This document shows positions 6,774 through 15,113 of a DNA stretch of 64,000 nucleotides, in pieces. The notes under the pieces are model-generated. The model made no database searches, was not told the origin of the DNA, and was given only the letters and a program-made list of their open reading frames with translations. Each line of letters opens with the position of its first letter. Position 1 is the first letter of the stretch. The DNA comes from Oscillospiraceae bacterium. GTDB taxonomy: Bacteria > Bacillota > Clostridia > Oscillospirales > Ruminococcaceae. Where the stretch lies: the NCBI GenBank assembly GCA_017405465.1, contig JAFRAJ010000039.1, positions 1-64,000 on the forward strand, in the 5' to 3' direction. The position numbers were made by a program, and so were the translations under genes.

Positions 6774-9700
6774 ATGTTTGATCTGCGGACAGGAATAAGA
6801 AGGGCTTGCGCAGCTGTTCTTTGCGTATGCCTTGTATTATTCTTGTCCTTTTCTGCTTCAGGGAGAACTGTAGGGGATACCTGGAGAAAAAGATCAGATG
6901 AACTGTTCACCACTTCTGAACTGCTCGATTCATCCGTGACGGATCTCGTTACTGCGCTGGAAGAAGGAAGGATCACATCTGTTCAGCTGGTACAGATGTA
7001 TTTGGACAGGATCGAGGCATATGACAGCGAGCTGGAGCTGAACTCATTCATCACGGTGAATCCGGATGTGCTCTCTGAAGCGCAGGCAGCAGACGAGGCA
7101 AGAGCGTCCGGTGAAGGCGGAAGGCTTCTGGGCATACCGGTAGTCATAAAGGACAATATAGATGTCAAAGGGCTTCCGACAACGAACGGACTGTCCTCTA
7201 ATCTCGGGCGTATCGCATCAGAAGACGCCTGGATAGTAAGCAGACTGAAGGCGGAAGGAGCAGTAATAATCGGGAAGAGCAATCTTTCACAGGAATCTGC
7301 CTCCGGTCAGACGACCAGGTCCTCTGCGGGAGGAAGAACACACAACGCCTACGACCTTTCCAGAACTCCTGCCGGATCTTCCGGAGGGTCTGCTGTAGCT
7401 GTCGCTTGCAATTTCGCAGCTTTCGGGATCGGAACTGATACGGCTTCTTCTGTCAGGAGACCTGCATCGTTCGCAGGTTTATACGGAGTAAGACCGAGCT
7501 ACGGTCTTGTGAGCAGAAACGGGACCATAATCGTGAATGACGATTACGATACTCCGGGTATCCTGGCAAAGACAGCAGAAGACGCTGCGCTTGTCCTTGA
7601 CATCATTTCTGGTACAGATCCTTCCGACAGCATAACATCTTCTGCTGATTCTCTAATTCCGGAGGAAGGCTATTATGAAGCTGCAATTCAGGGAAGAGCG
7701 TTCGAAGGACTAAGGATAGGATTCCTTGCAAATTCGTTCGGCTATTACTACGAAAGTTCCACTGGAGATGAACTGCGCAGGCCTACTGAACTGAGCTCTG
7801 TGATCCGTGGCATGGTGGACCGCACACTTGCTGTCTTCACTGACAACGGAGCAGAGCTAGTTGATATCTCCGGGTATATGTCGGAAGACTACATTACAAG
7901 AGTCAGAGACGGAGGAGTAGCATTCTTTAGAAGAGCGATAGACGATATCCTGGAAGATCTTGAAATAGATGCAGTCGTATATGTTTCACAGACAGATGTT
8001 CCAGAGATAGAATCTACTGCTTCCTGGAGGAGCGACAACCAGTCATACTACATCAATGTTTTCTCTCCGGTCGTAGGATTGCCGGAGATAATGATTCCGA
8101 TGGGGCTGTCTGATACAGATCCGTCTAACGGAGTCTACAATGCCATGGCATTGGGACTCAGTATGTTTACTCAGTACGGAAAAGACGCTGATCTGCTTGC
8201 AATAGCTGCTGAATATGGAAGGCTTTCTGATTCGAGGACTCTGCCTCAGACGGTACCTGCACTTCCTGATAGGGCACTTGCAGATCTTGCAGCTGAAGCA
8301 GTTAAGCGTGCAGAAAATATCTTGGAGTCGTTCAGACTGTCAGAGGAGAGTCTGAATAAGATTTCTTCTGCACTGGAGGCGGTAAAAGCTGTTTCCATGG
8401 ATGGGGCAGAAGAGACTGTAAAGGTTCCTGTGGCCGAGTTTCACAATGTTCTGAATGATCTTTGCCTGGAACTGGATAATGTAGAGATCATGACAGGTAA
8501 TGTTCCTGTCAGAAGTATAGAGACTATCAGGTTCTTTGTTCAGCGGTACCGCAGAGCTATATCAGTTTCTTCCGTATCTGTTTTGCTGTTCAGTTTTGCG
8601 ATGCTTCTGACCAGAGGAGGGAAGAAACAGAGAAAGACATATCTGGAGATCCCTCAGATCATTCCCGGCAGCGACAGGAATGAACCGGCATCTCAAAGGA
8701 TGCGCAGTGCTTTGGATGCAGTCAGAGAACAGAGAAGACTGCTGAGGGAAGCAAGAAAGAATGCGAAGTCTCTGAAAGATGCTGATGTTCAGGAGATAGC
8801 AAGAAGAGCAGAAGATTTAAGATCTGCCGGCAATATAGTGCCCGGAAGAGCTGCAGATGAAACAAGTCGTGAAGGAGTGTCATCACGAATCGAGGCATCT
8901 GGAGGGATCGGAAGGAAGAAGAAGCTGCTCATCTCAGAGTTGCGGACTGCTTCAAGACAGAATGCGGAAGAAAAAGCATTACGACGGAAGGAAGCTAAAG
9001 AAGCAGCTGAGCTCGCAGCTGCAGAACGCAGAGCAGCCAAAGAAGCAGAGCGCCTGAGAAAGAAAGAAGCAGAAGAAGCAAGGAGACTTGCCTTAAAAGA
9101 GCAGGCTGCTGAGCAGAAAGCTCTAAAAGAAGCTGCACGTCTTGAAGAGAAGGCTCAGGAAGAAGCCAGAAGACACATCTCCGAAGAAAGAGCAGCAGAA
9201 CGCAAAGCAGCGAAAGAAGCTGCCCGCATCGATGCCAGAGCAGAAAGAGCAAGAACGCAAGCCAAGAAAAAGGCATCCAGGGAGAAAGCAGCGGCGCTTC
9301 GCACAGAGGCAAAACTTGCCAGAAGAGAGGCGAATGCTCAGAAGAGAAGAGATGTTCTCAACGGTCTCAAAGCCTCTTTTGCGGCGTTTATCCTTAAGCT
9401 GAAAGAGACAGTAACAGAATGGCTCGAGCATAGACGCAGTGAAAAAGAAGCTGCAGCAGAACAGCGTAAACTTGACATCGCTGCTGAAGCCCTGCAAAGG
9501 AAGCAGAAGAGAGAGACTGCCATCAGGGAAGCTGCGATCAAAGAAGAAGAACGCAAGCAGGAAGAACTTCGCCGAGAGGAAGAAAAAGCCCAGAAGAAAT
9601 CTCAGAAAGAGGCTCTCAAAGCAGCACAGAGAGAAGCAAAGGAGCTCGAAAAAGCAAGAGAGCAGGAAAGAAAGGTCATTGCCCAGAAAGAAAGGGCTTA

Positions 9701-12437
9701 TGTGATACAGGAAAAGAAAAAGGCCAGAGCAGAGAAGCGCGCTGCTTCTCTTGCTTCCATCGCTGCATTCTTCAATGGGATCGGAGATCTCATTGCTCTC
9801 AGAAATGCTGACTGGGTAGCCAGAAAAGAGCAAAAACAGATCGACAAAGCTGCTAAGGAACAGCTGCGGGCAGCTGAACAGCTGAGAAAGAAACAGGAAA
9901 GCGAAGAACGCAGGCGTGTCGCCAGAGCTGCGAAGATGCAGCTTTCAGAAGAACAGAGAAGGCTCAAAGAAGAAAAGGAGATCGAACGTACTGCTGCAGC
10001 GGAATTCAAGAGACTTCAGAGGAAGCAGAAGAGAGAACTGTTCTTCAGCAGCATAAAAGACTACTTCAAGACAGCTGCAGAAACACGGCGTAAGAATCGC
10101 GAGGATCGCAGGATACGCAGGGCAGAGGAACTGTTTATCAGGAACACTGAGATCAGAGACAAGAAACGTCAGATCGAAGAACTCAAAGCGGAACGTGCCA
10201 GGATTGCTCAGGAAAATGCTGTGCGTGAGGCAGCTGAAAAAGAGAAGAAGGTGCTGGCTGAGACAGCCCGTAAGGAAGCAGAGGCTGCTTACAGAGCAAT
10301 GATCGATGACAGGATCAGTCAGCAGATCGAATATCTCGAAAAACAGTCTGCTCAAAGAAGAGAAGCCGAACTTGAACGGAAACGTCAGAAGGAAGCAAGG
10401 CTTCAGGAGAGAGCTGCTCAGAGACAGGCACAGGAAGAGAGAAGAAGAGAAGAAAAACTGCGTCTTGCTCAGGAGAAAGAAGCGATGCGTCAGGCCAGGC
10501 AGAAAGCCGAGGAAGAACGCAAAGCAAGAGAGGAGCAGATCAGGGCAGAAAAGCGTGCTCAGGCTGCAAAACTCAGCTTCGAAAAGAACAAAGACAAGAT
10601 CATCATCGCTCAGCGCAAAGAGGTCGAAAAACTCAGACGTCAGGAAAAGAGAAGAACAGCCCACGAAGAGGCTGTCCAGAGAAGAACAGAGCGCCGGATC
10701 ATCAGAAGAAAGAAGATCAGTCTTTTCTTCCAGGATCTTCCCACGCTTATCAGAGGTATACCAGTCAGGATAAAGAATGCCGTAAAAGCAGCAGCTGCTT
10801 CATATTCAGCATGGTCGGAATCTGTACAGCAGAAGCGTAAGGAAGAAGCCGAAAGACGCATTCAGGCGAAAGCAGAGAAAGCAGTCAGACTCAGTAATGC
10901 GAAGGCCGAAAAAGAGCGGTTCAGGAAAGAGAAAGAAGCTGCAGCAGAGTCTGCGAAACACGAGAAAGCGGAAGCAAAGGCTGTATCGAACAGACTTAAA
11001 AAACAGCAGCAGGCTGAAAGAAAAGCAAAAGCGGAAAAAGAGAAACAGCGCCAGCATGATGAGCGCACAGCAAAGAAAACAGCAGCTGCTCTTGTACGGG
11101 CAGAGAGGAGAAAGAAGGTCTCTGCTGCTTTCAGCAGTGTGTTTGCTTCAGTATCCGCATGGATCAAGTCTATATTCAGTACAACTGAGAACTGGATAAA
11201 GAGGATAGCGATGATGATCGCCGGAATCTTTATGTTCATCTTCAGGATACCCAAACGTGTTCTGGAAGCTGTTCTTAAGATCCCGCAGGCGATCTCTGCG
11301 GTCAATGCAAATGCTGCTCAGAAGAGAGCACTCAGGGCTGAGCAGAGAGTGTTCAAGAATGAACAGCGACGGATAGCAGGCGAGAAACAGAAAGCTGTCG
11401 GAGTCATGAAGACTGGCAGCGCTTCGAGCGCAGTAAATACTGCAGCGGATACTCAGACCGTTATCGTCAATATGGAGAACGAAGCTCCGTTCTGGTTCAC
11501 TCAGAAGAACATCAGAGATTTCATAAAGCCATACCGGACTTCAACTGCAGTCATAGCTTTGACCTATATCTTCCAGGCGCTGTGCTTTGCTTACTCATTG
11601 TCTCTGATCACTGAAGGAATCGGTGCTGTTTCGGATCTTACGATCGACAGCAGCAAGATCTCGCTGCTCATAAAGACAGCAGTGTTCATCATTTCGGGAC
11701 TTATAGCAAATGCGCTCGGAAGAGGAGCGCTGTCTTCCGTACAGAAAAATATCGCAAGAGAGATGAGGCGTGTAGAGTTCAGCCTCCGCAGAGAAAATGA
11801 TCAGTCTTTGTCAATGACAGATGACATCATGATGATGCAGGAACTGATAAGTACAAAATCCGCTCTGGTCTTCGACATAACTCTTCTGGCTTCATCGATA
11901 ATAGCTCTGTGCGTAAGCAATCCTTTCAACGCGATCGTCCTGATAGTCAGTGTGCTGATCAATTCAGCGCTGAGAAAGAAAGAAAACAGAAAACTGAGTG
12001 AATGCAAGAGCATTGAGGAAGCAGTCACTCTGAGAGAGGCTGTCGCAGCTGACTGGGCAAGAAAGCTTAGAGTCAATAAGCTTCTTGGACGGGGAAATGA
12101 CTCGTATGAGAATGTCAGGAACGCAACACTCGAAGTGAACATAAGAAAACTGTCTGTTCGTGACGTAACTACGGATTCTTCGATAGCTGTTCGCACTGTC
12201 CTGTATTCTGTCATGATCGTAATATGTGCTGTTACATGTCTGGTCCAGTTCGGAGTTCTGTCTGTACTTAAAGAATGGCTGTATCCTGGTATTCAGATAT
12301 TCGTTATCGTACCGAGCATGGTAAACGCCGTCAGAAGACAGCTGGATAAGTTAAAGGATCGAAGAATGCTTTCTGCATCAGTTGAACAGAAACTGAACAC
12401 AGCCGATAAGAGCGGAGGTGAATCAGATGGCACGTGA
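6774..12437 (+). CDS. Giant fusion: secreted amidase-signature domain, cytoplasmic coiled coil and ABC-exporter-like membrane domain without ATPase
   Basis: About 1,887 residues from the ATG at 6774, which has GGTGA upstream and lies after the promoter. Residues 1-34 are a signal or anchor helix. Residues about 48-490 are an amidase-signature domain with Lys126 (VVIKDN), Ser202 (AGSSGG) and Ser226 (TASSVR). Their spacing (76 and 24) nearly equals that of the FAAH triad 142/217/241. The two Gly of the usual GGS motif are replaced by Ala-Ser. A membrane helix follows at about 594-612. Then come some 900 residues of Arg/Lys/Glu/Ala-rich coiled coil, broken by five amphipathic aromatic segments. 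Residues about 1575-1850 are hydrophobic and resemble the six-helix domain of ABC exporters, with no Walker or LSGGQ motif after them. Predicted topology is amidase outside and coiled coil inside. The gene overlaps the next one by 11 nt. Substrate and role unknown; I know of no described protein with this architecture. Confidence 0.85.
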   Translation: MFDLRTGIRRACAAVLCVCLVLFLSFSASGRTVGDTWRKRSDELFTTSELLDSSVTDLVTALEEGRITSVQLVQMYLDRIEAYDSELELNSFITVNPDVLSEAQAADEARASGEGGRLLGIPVVIKDNIDVKGLPTTNGLSSNLGRIASEDAWIVSRLKAEGAVIIGKSNLSQESASGQTTRSSAGGRTHNAYDLSRTPAGSSGGSAVAVACNFAAFGIGTDTASSVRRPASFAGLYGVRPSYGLVSRNGTIIVNDDYDTPGILAKTAEDAALVLDIISGTDPSDSITSSADSLIPEEGYYEAAIQGRAFEGLRIGFLANSFGYYYESSTGDELRRPTELSSVIRGMVDRTLAVFTDNGAELVDISGYMSEDYITRVRDGGVAFFRRAIDDILEDLEIDAVVYVSQTDVPEIESTASWRSDNQSYYINVFSPVVGLPEIMIPMGLSDTDPSNGVYNAMALGLSMFTQYGKDADLLAIAAEYGRLSDSRTLPQTVPALPDRALADLAAEAVKRAENILESFRLSEESLNKISSALEAVKAVSMDGAEETVKVPVAEFHNVLNDLCLELDNVEIMTGNVPVRSIETIRFFVQRYRRAISVSSVSVLLFSFAMLLTRGGKKQRKTYLEIPQIIPGSDRNEPASQRMRSALDAVREQRRLLREARKNAKSLKDADVQEIARRAEDLRSAGNIVPGRAADETSREGVSSRIEASGGIGRKKKLLISELRTASRQNAEEKALRRKEAKEAAELAAAERRAAKEAERLRKKEAEEARRLALKEQAAEQKALKEAARLEEKAQEEARRHISEERAAERKAAKEAARIDARAERARTQAKKKASREKAAALRTEAKLARREANAQKRRDVLNGLKASFAAFILKLKETVTEWLEHRRSEKEAAAEQRKLDIAAEALQRKQKRETAIREAAIKEEERKQEELRREEEKAQKKSQKEALKAAQREAKELEKAREQERKVIAQKERAYVIQEKKKARAEKRAASLASIAAFFNGIGDLIALRNADWVARKEQKQIDKAAKEQLRAAEQLRKKQESEERRRVARAAKMQLSEEQRRLKEEKEIERTAAAEFKRLQRKQKRELFFSSIKDYFKTAAETRRKNREDRRIRRAEELFIRNTEIRDKKRQIEELKAERARIAQENAVREAAEKEKKVLAETARKEAEAAYRAMIDDRISQQIEYLEKQSAQRREAELERKRQKEARLQERAAQRQAQEERRREEKLRLAQEKEAMRQARQKAEEERKAREEQIRAEKRAQAAKLSFEKNKDKIIIAQRKEVEKLRRQEKRRTAHEEAVQRRTERRIIRRKKISLFFQDLPTLIRGIPVRIKNAVKAAAASYSAWSESVQQKRKEEAERRIQAKAEKAVRLSNAKAEKERFRKEKEAAAESAKHEKAEAKAVSNRLKKQQQAERKAKAEKEKQRQHDERTAKKTAAALVRAERRKKVSAAFSSVFASVSAWIKSIFSTTENWIKRIAMMIAGIFMFIFRIPKRVLEAVLKIPQAISAVNANAAQKRALRAEQRVFKNEQRRIAGEKQKAVGVMKTGSASSAVNTAADTQTVIVNMENEAPFWFTQKNIRDFIKPYRTSTAVIALTYIFQALCFAYSLSLITEGIGAVSDLTIDSSKISLLIKTAVFIISGLIANALGRGALSSVQKNIAREMRRVEFSLRRENDQSLSMTDDIMMMQELISTKSALVFDITLLASSIIALCVSNPFNAIVLIVSVLINSALRKKENRKLSECKSIEEAVTLREAVAADWARKLRVNKLLGRGNDSYENVRNATLEVNIRKLSVRDVTTDSSIAVRTVLYSVMIVICAVTCLVQFGVLSVLKEWLYPGIQIFVIVPSMVNAVRRQLDKLKDRRMLSASVEQKLNTADKSGGESDGT

Positions 12438-13416
12438 TATCAGAAGACCTCTGTGCGAAGAGGGTAAGATTGCCTTCTACCGGATCATTCAAGCTGATCC
12501 TATCGTCTATAAGACTTTGAAGAGCACTGTGTTTGATGCATTTGTTGAATCTCTTTCTCTGTGTTTGGCATTAGCAGCGTTAGGAATCACTGCTGCTATG
12601 CTCGTTACTGGTTCGGAAGGAAAACTGTATTACTATGTGCTGCCGTTGGCTGCCACCCTATTTATGGGATTGTTCACTCTCTTCGGACGGAAGAGAGAAA
12701 GGGAGTTCAGCAGGTGCCTTGCAGATATCAACCAGACTCTTCGTGAAGACGTGATCGTCCAGGTGCACTCCAATCCTGTAGGCGGAATGTATGAGAACGA
12801 TTCATACTGGGTGATGAGGGAGAAGGGGAGACAGACAGAAGCGTTCTGCGACAAACTATCAGAAGTAGCTGAAAACGCACTGGGACTTGTTATTTCCATC
12901 TCTGCTTCATTGTTTATGCTCATTCTGAATCCTTTTGCTGCTACTCCGATGCTGATACTGGCGTTTTTCAGACTGAACAGGCTGTTCAGATTGAGAAACA
13001 GATATGAAGAAGCACTGGATATTCTCGATGCTGAAACAGAAAAATATAATGATGCATGTGACGCTCTGATACGGTCTTCCCAGTCTCTGGAACCTGATGA
13101 TGTTGCTTTGAGCAGGGCGAAAGCGGCTACACCAGTGGAGGAAGCACAGGCTGTCTGCGTAAGAATAAGCAATAAACTGTTCGCTCATTCAAGGATCGTT
13201 CCTGTGCTGCTCCTTCTTGCAGCCGGAATTCTGAGTATCCTGGTAAGGGCGACAGGGCAGTTCCTGTGGTATTCACCTCTTGCTATCATTCCTTCTCTGA
13301 TACTGTATGCCGTAGTGCTGTACAGCACATCAGACTATTATACTTTCAACCGTGCACTCGCTGATGCTGAGTGGAACGCGATAGATCTGACAACATTACC
13401 ATCAACGGAGAAATAG
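12427..13416 (+). CDS. ABC-exporter-like transmembrane protein without nucleotide-binding domain
   Basis: This 329-residue protein starts at the ATG at 12427, 8 nt after GGAGG; a GTG at 12418 lies inside the ribosome site. Two hydrophobic hairpins (about residues 35-85 and 155-190) are joined by long charged helices, and another hydrophobic pair sits at about 255-305. This matches the helix pattern of a type I ABC exporter membrane domain, including the long intracellular loops. No ATP-binding domain follows. The start lies within the last 11 nt of the giant upstream gene, so the two are translationally coupled. The C-terminal membrane domain of that giant has the same pattern, so the pair could form a heterodimer. 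Function unknown. It is followed after only 5 nt by a nucleotidyltransferase gene. Confidence 0.75.
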   Translation: MARDIRRPLCEEGKIAFYRIIQADPIVYKTLKSTVFDAFVESLSLCLALAALGITAAMLVTGSEGKLYYYVLPLAATLFMGLFTLFGRKREREFSRCLADINQTLREDVIVQVHSNPVGGMYENDSYWVMREKGRQTEAFCDKLSEVAENALGLVISISASLFMLILNPFAATPMLILAFFRLNRLFRLRNRYEEALDILDAETEKYNDACDALIRSSQSLEPDDVALSRAKAATPVEEAQAVCVRISNKLFAHSRIVPVLLLLAAGILSILVRATGQFLWYSPLAIIPSLILYAVVLYSTSDYYTFNRALADAEWNAIDLTTLPSTEK

Positions 13417-13421
13417 TGAAA

Positions 13422-14339
13422 ATGGAAAGAAAACCAGTACTTGTGATAATGGCTGCCGGTATGGGAAGCAGATTCGGAGGACTCAAACAGATAACGCCAG
13501 TAGACCATAACGGTCATATCATAATGGATTACTCTCTATACGACGCCAGAAAAGCGGGATTTGAAAAAGTCATTTTCGTGATAAAGAAGGAAATAGAAGA
13601 TGACTTCAAAGCGAGCATCGGAGACAGGATGAGCAGGTTCTTCGATGTAGAATATGTATTTCAGGATATTAACGATCTGCCTGATGGTTTTTCTGTACCG
13701 GAAGGAAGAGTAAAACCATGGGGAACCGGACATGCTGTTGCCAGCTGCCGCAATGTCATCGATGCACCGTTTGCCGTTATCAACGCAGATGATTTCTATG
13801 GAAGAAGTGCATTCGCGATGATCTACGAGTTCCTGAGTGAAGGGGATGAACCAGGCCGTTATGCAATGGTCGGATTCAGACTCAAGAATACACTTACAGA
13901 GAACGGCTCTGTTGCAAGAGGACAGTGTTTCGTTGAAGATGGCCTGCTGACAGGCGTAGTGGAAAGAACAGAGATCTATCCGTATGGTGAGGATGCAAGA
14001 TACAAAGACAGCGAAGGCAATATGGTGGAGATCAGCGGCAATACAGTGGTGTCCATGAACTTTTGGGGCTTTTCATCTGATATGGCCAAAACTCTTTGGG
14101 AAAGATTTCCCGCTTATCTTTCAGAAGGAATGAAAAACAACCCTGTTAAATTCGAGTATTACCTCCCAAGCGTCGTCAATGATCAGATCGGAGACGGAAC
14201 GTGTTCAGTAAAGGTCCTCACCTGTGAAGACGACTGGCATGGAGTGACATATACTGACGACCTTCCTAATGTCGTTTCTGCTATAGAGGACATGAAGAAA
14301 AACGGTAAATATCCCGATCTGCTGTGGGACGAACCGTGA
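13422..14339 (+). CDS. Sugar-phosphate nucleotidyltransferase family protein
   Basis: The 305-residue protein begins with the nucleotide-binding signature AAGMGSRFGGLKQ of nucleotidyltransferases that activate sugar phosphates or related alcohols. Further landmarks are NADDFYG (metal-binding Asp) near residue 119 and a SMNFWGF segment near 208. The ATG at 13422 is preceded by GGAG; an in-frame ATG at 13371 lies inside the upstream gene. The start is 5 nt after the stop of the membrane protein, so the genes form one operon. The substrate cannot be read from the sequence. The context suggests making an activated precursor for an envelope component handled with the giant amidase protein, but that is inference. 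Confidence 0.8.
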   Translation: MERKPVLVIMAAGMGSRFGGLKQITPVDHNGHIIMDYSLYDARKAGFEKVIFVIKKEIEDDFKASIGDRMSRFFDVEYVFQDINDLPDGFSVPEGRVKPWGTGHAVASCRNVIDAPFAVINADDFYGRSAFAMIYEFLSEGDEPGRYAMVGFRLKNTLTENGSVARGQCFVEDGLLTGVVERTEIYPYGEDARYKDSEGNMVEISGNTVVSMNFWGFSSDMAKTLWERFPAYLSEGMKNNPVKFEYYLPSVVNDQIGDGTCSVKVLTCEDDWHGVTYTDDLPNVVSAIEDMKKNGKYPDLLWDEP

Positions 14340-14377
14340 AACATGTGCATATCTAAACATAAGAGGAGCAAATAGTA

Positions 14378-15049
14378 ATGGACCGGAAGCTGTTTGTACA
14401 GGCTTTGGTAAAGTTCTTTTTAGGAGTCGTTCTCGTAGGCATCCTGATCTTTCTTCCAGCTGGAACGATGAACTTCTTCAACGGTCAGCTGTTGATGGCG
14501 CTTCTTTTCATCCCTATGTTCATGGCAGGGATTATCCTGATGATAGTGAATCCTGATCTTCTGAGGAAAAGACTGGACGCACGTGAGTCGGAAGATGAAC
14601 AGAAAACTGTCGTTGCCATGAGCGGACTCATATTTATCTCAGCATTCGTCCTTGCAGGCCTGAACTACAGGTTCGGCTGGTTCATTATGCCGAGATGGAC
14701 AGTGTATGCCGGAGCAGCTGTGTTTCTGATATCATACGTCCTGTACGCTGAAGTCCTAAGAGAGAATACTTATCTTTCGAGAACGATCGAGGTTCAGCAG
14801 GATCAGAAGGTCATCGACACCGGTATGTATGGTATAGTCAGACATCCGATGTATGCCGTTACGATTCTTCTTTTCCTTTCTATACCCGTCATACTCGGAT
14901 CTCCGATCTCATTCCTTATCATGCTTCTTTATATTCCCGTAATAGCAAAACGCATCAGAAATGAGGAAGAAGTGCTGAAAGACGGGCTGCAGGGATATGA
15001 TGAGTACATGTCCAAGGTAAGGTACAGAGTGATACCGTTTATCTGGTGA
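14378..15049 (+). CDS. Isoprenylcysteine carboxyl methyltransferase (ICMT)-like membrane protein
   Basis: The 223-residue protein has about five membrane helices and the family signature near the C-terminus: GMYGIVRHPMYAV (the RHPxY SAM-binding motif at about residues 150-162), followed by RIRNEEEVLKDGLQGYDEY, the conserved E-x2-L...Y segment. Bacterial members of this family are usually of unknown substrate; phospholipids, isoprenoids and small thiols are possible targets. AGAGGAG precedes the ATG. It follows the nucleotidyltransferase after 38 nt, is probably the last gene of that operon, and ends at a strong terminator. Confidence 0.85.
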   Translation: MDRKLFVQALVKFFLGVVLVGILIFLPAGTMNFFNGQLLMALLFIPMFMAGIILMIVNPDLLRKRLDARESEDEQKTVVAMSGLIFISAFVLAGLNYRFGWFIMPRWTVYAGAAVFLISYVLYAEVLRENTYLSRTIEVQQDQKVIDTGMYGIVRHPMYAVTILLFLSIPVILGSPISFLIMLLYIPVIAKRIRNEEEVLKDGLQGYDEYMSKVRYRVIPFIW

Positions 15050-15060
15050 ATAATACAGAC

Positions 15061-15106
15061 AAAAGAACTGCGAATCACATCTACTGTGTTTCGCAGTTCT
15101 TTTTGT
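15061..15106. terminator. Bidirectional terminator between ICMT-like gene and rarA
   Basis: AAAGAACTGCGAA pairs with TTCGCAGTTCTTT, flanked by A and T runs on the two sides, between convergent genes. Confidence 0.8.
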
Positions 15107-15113
15107 TTGTCGT

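Noticed and set aside
9123..10664. Two long minus-strand frames inside the giant coiled-coil gene
   Set aside because: They are Leu/Phe/Ser-rich strings that are the complement of Lys/Glu/Arg codons; no start sites or motifs.
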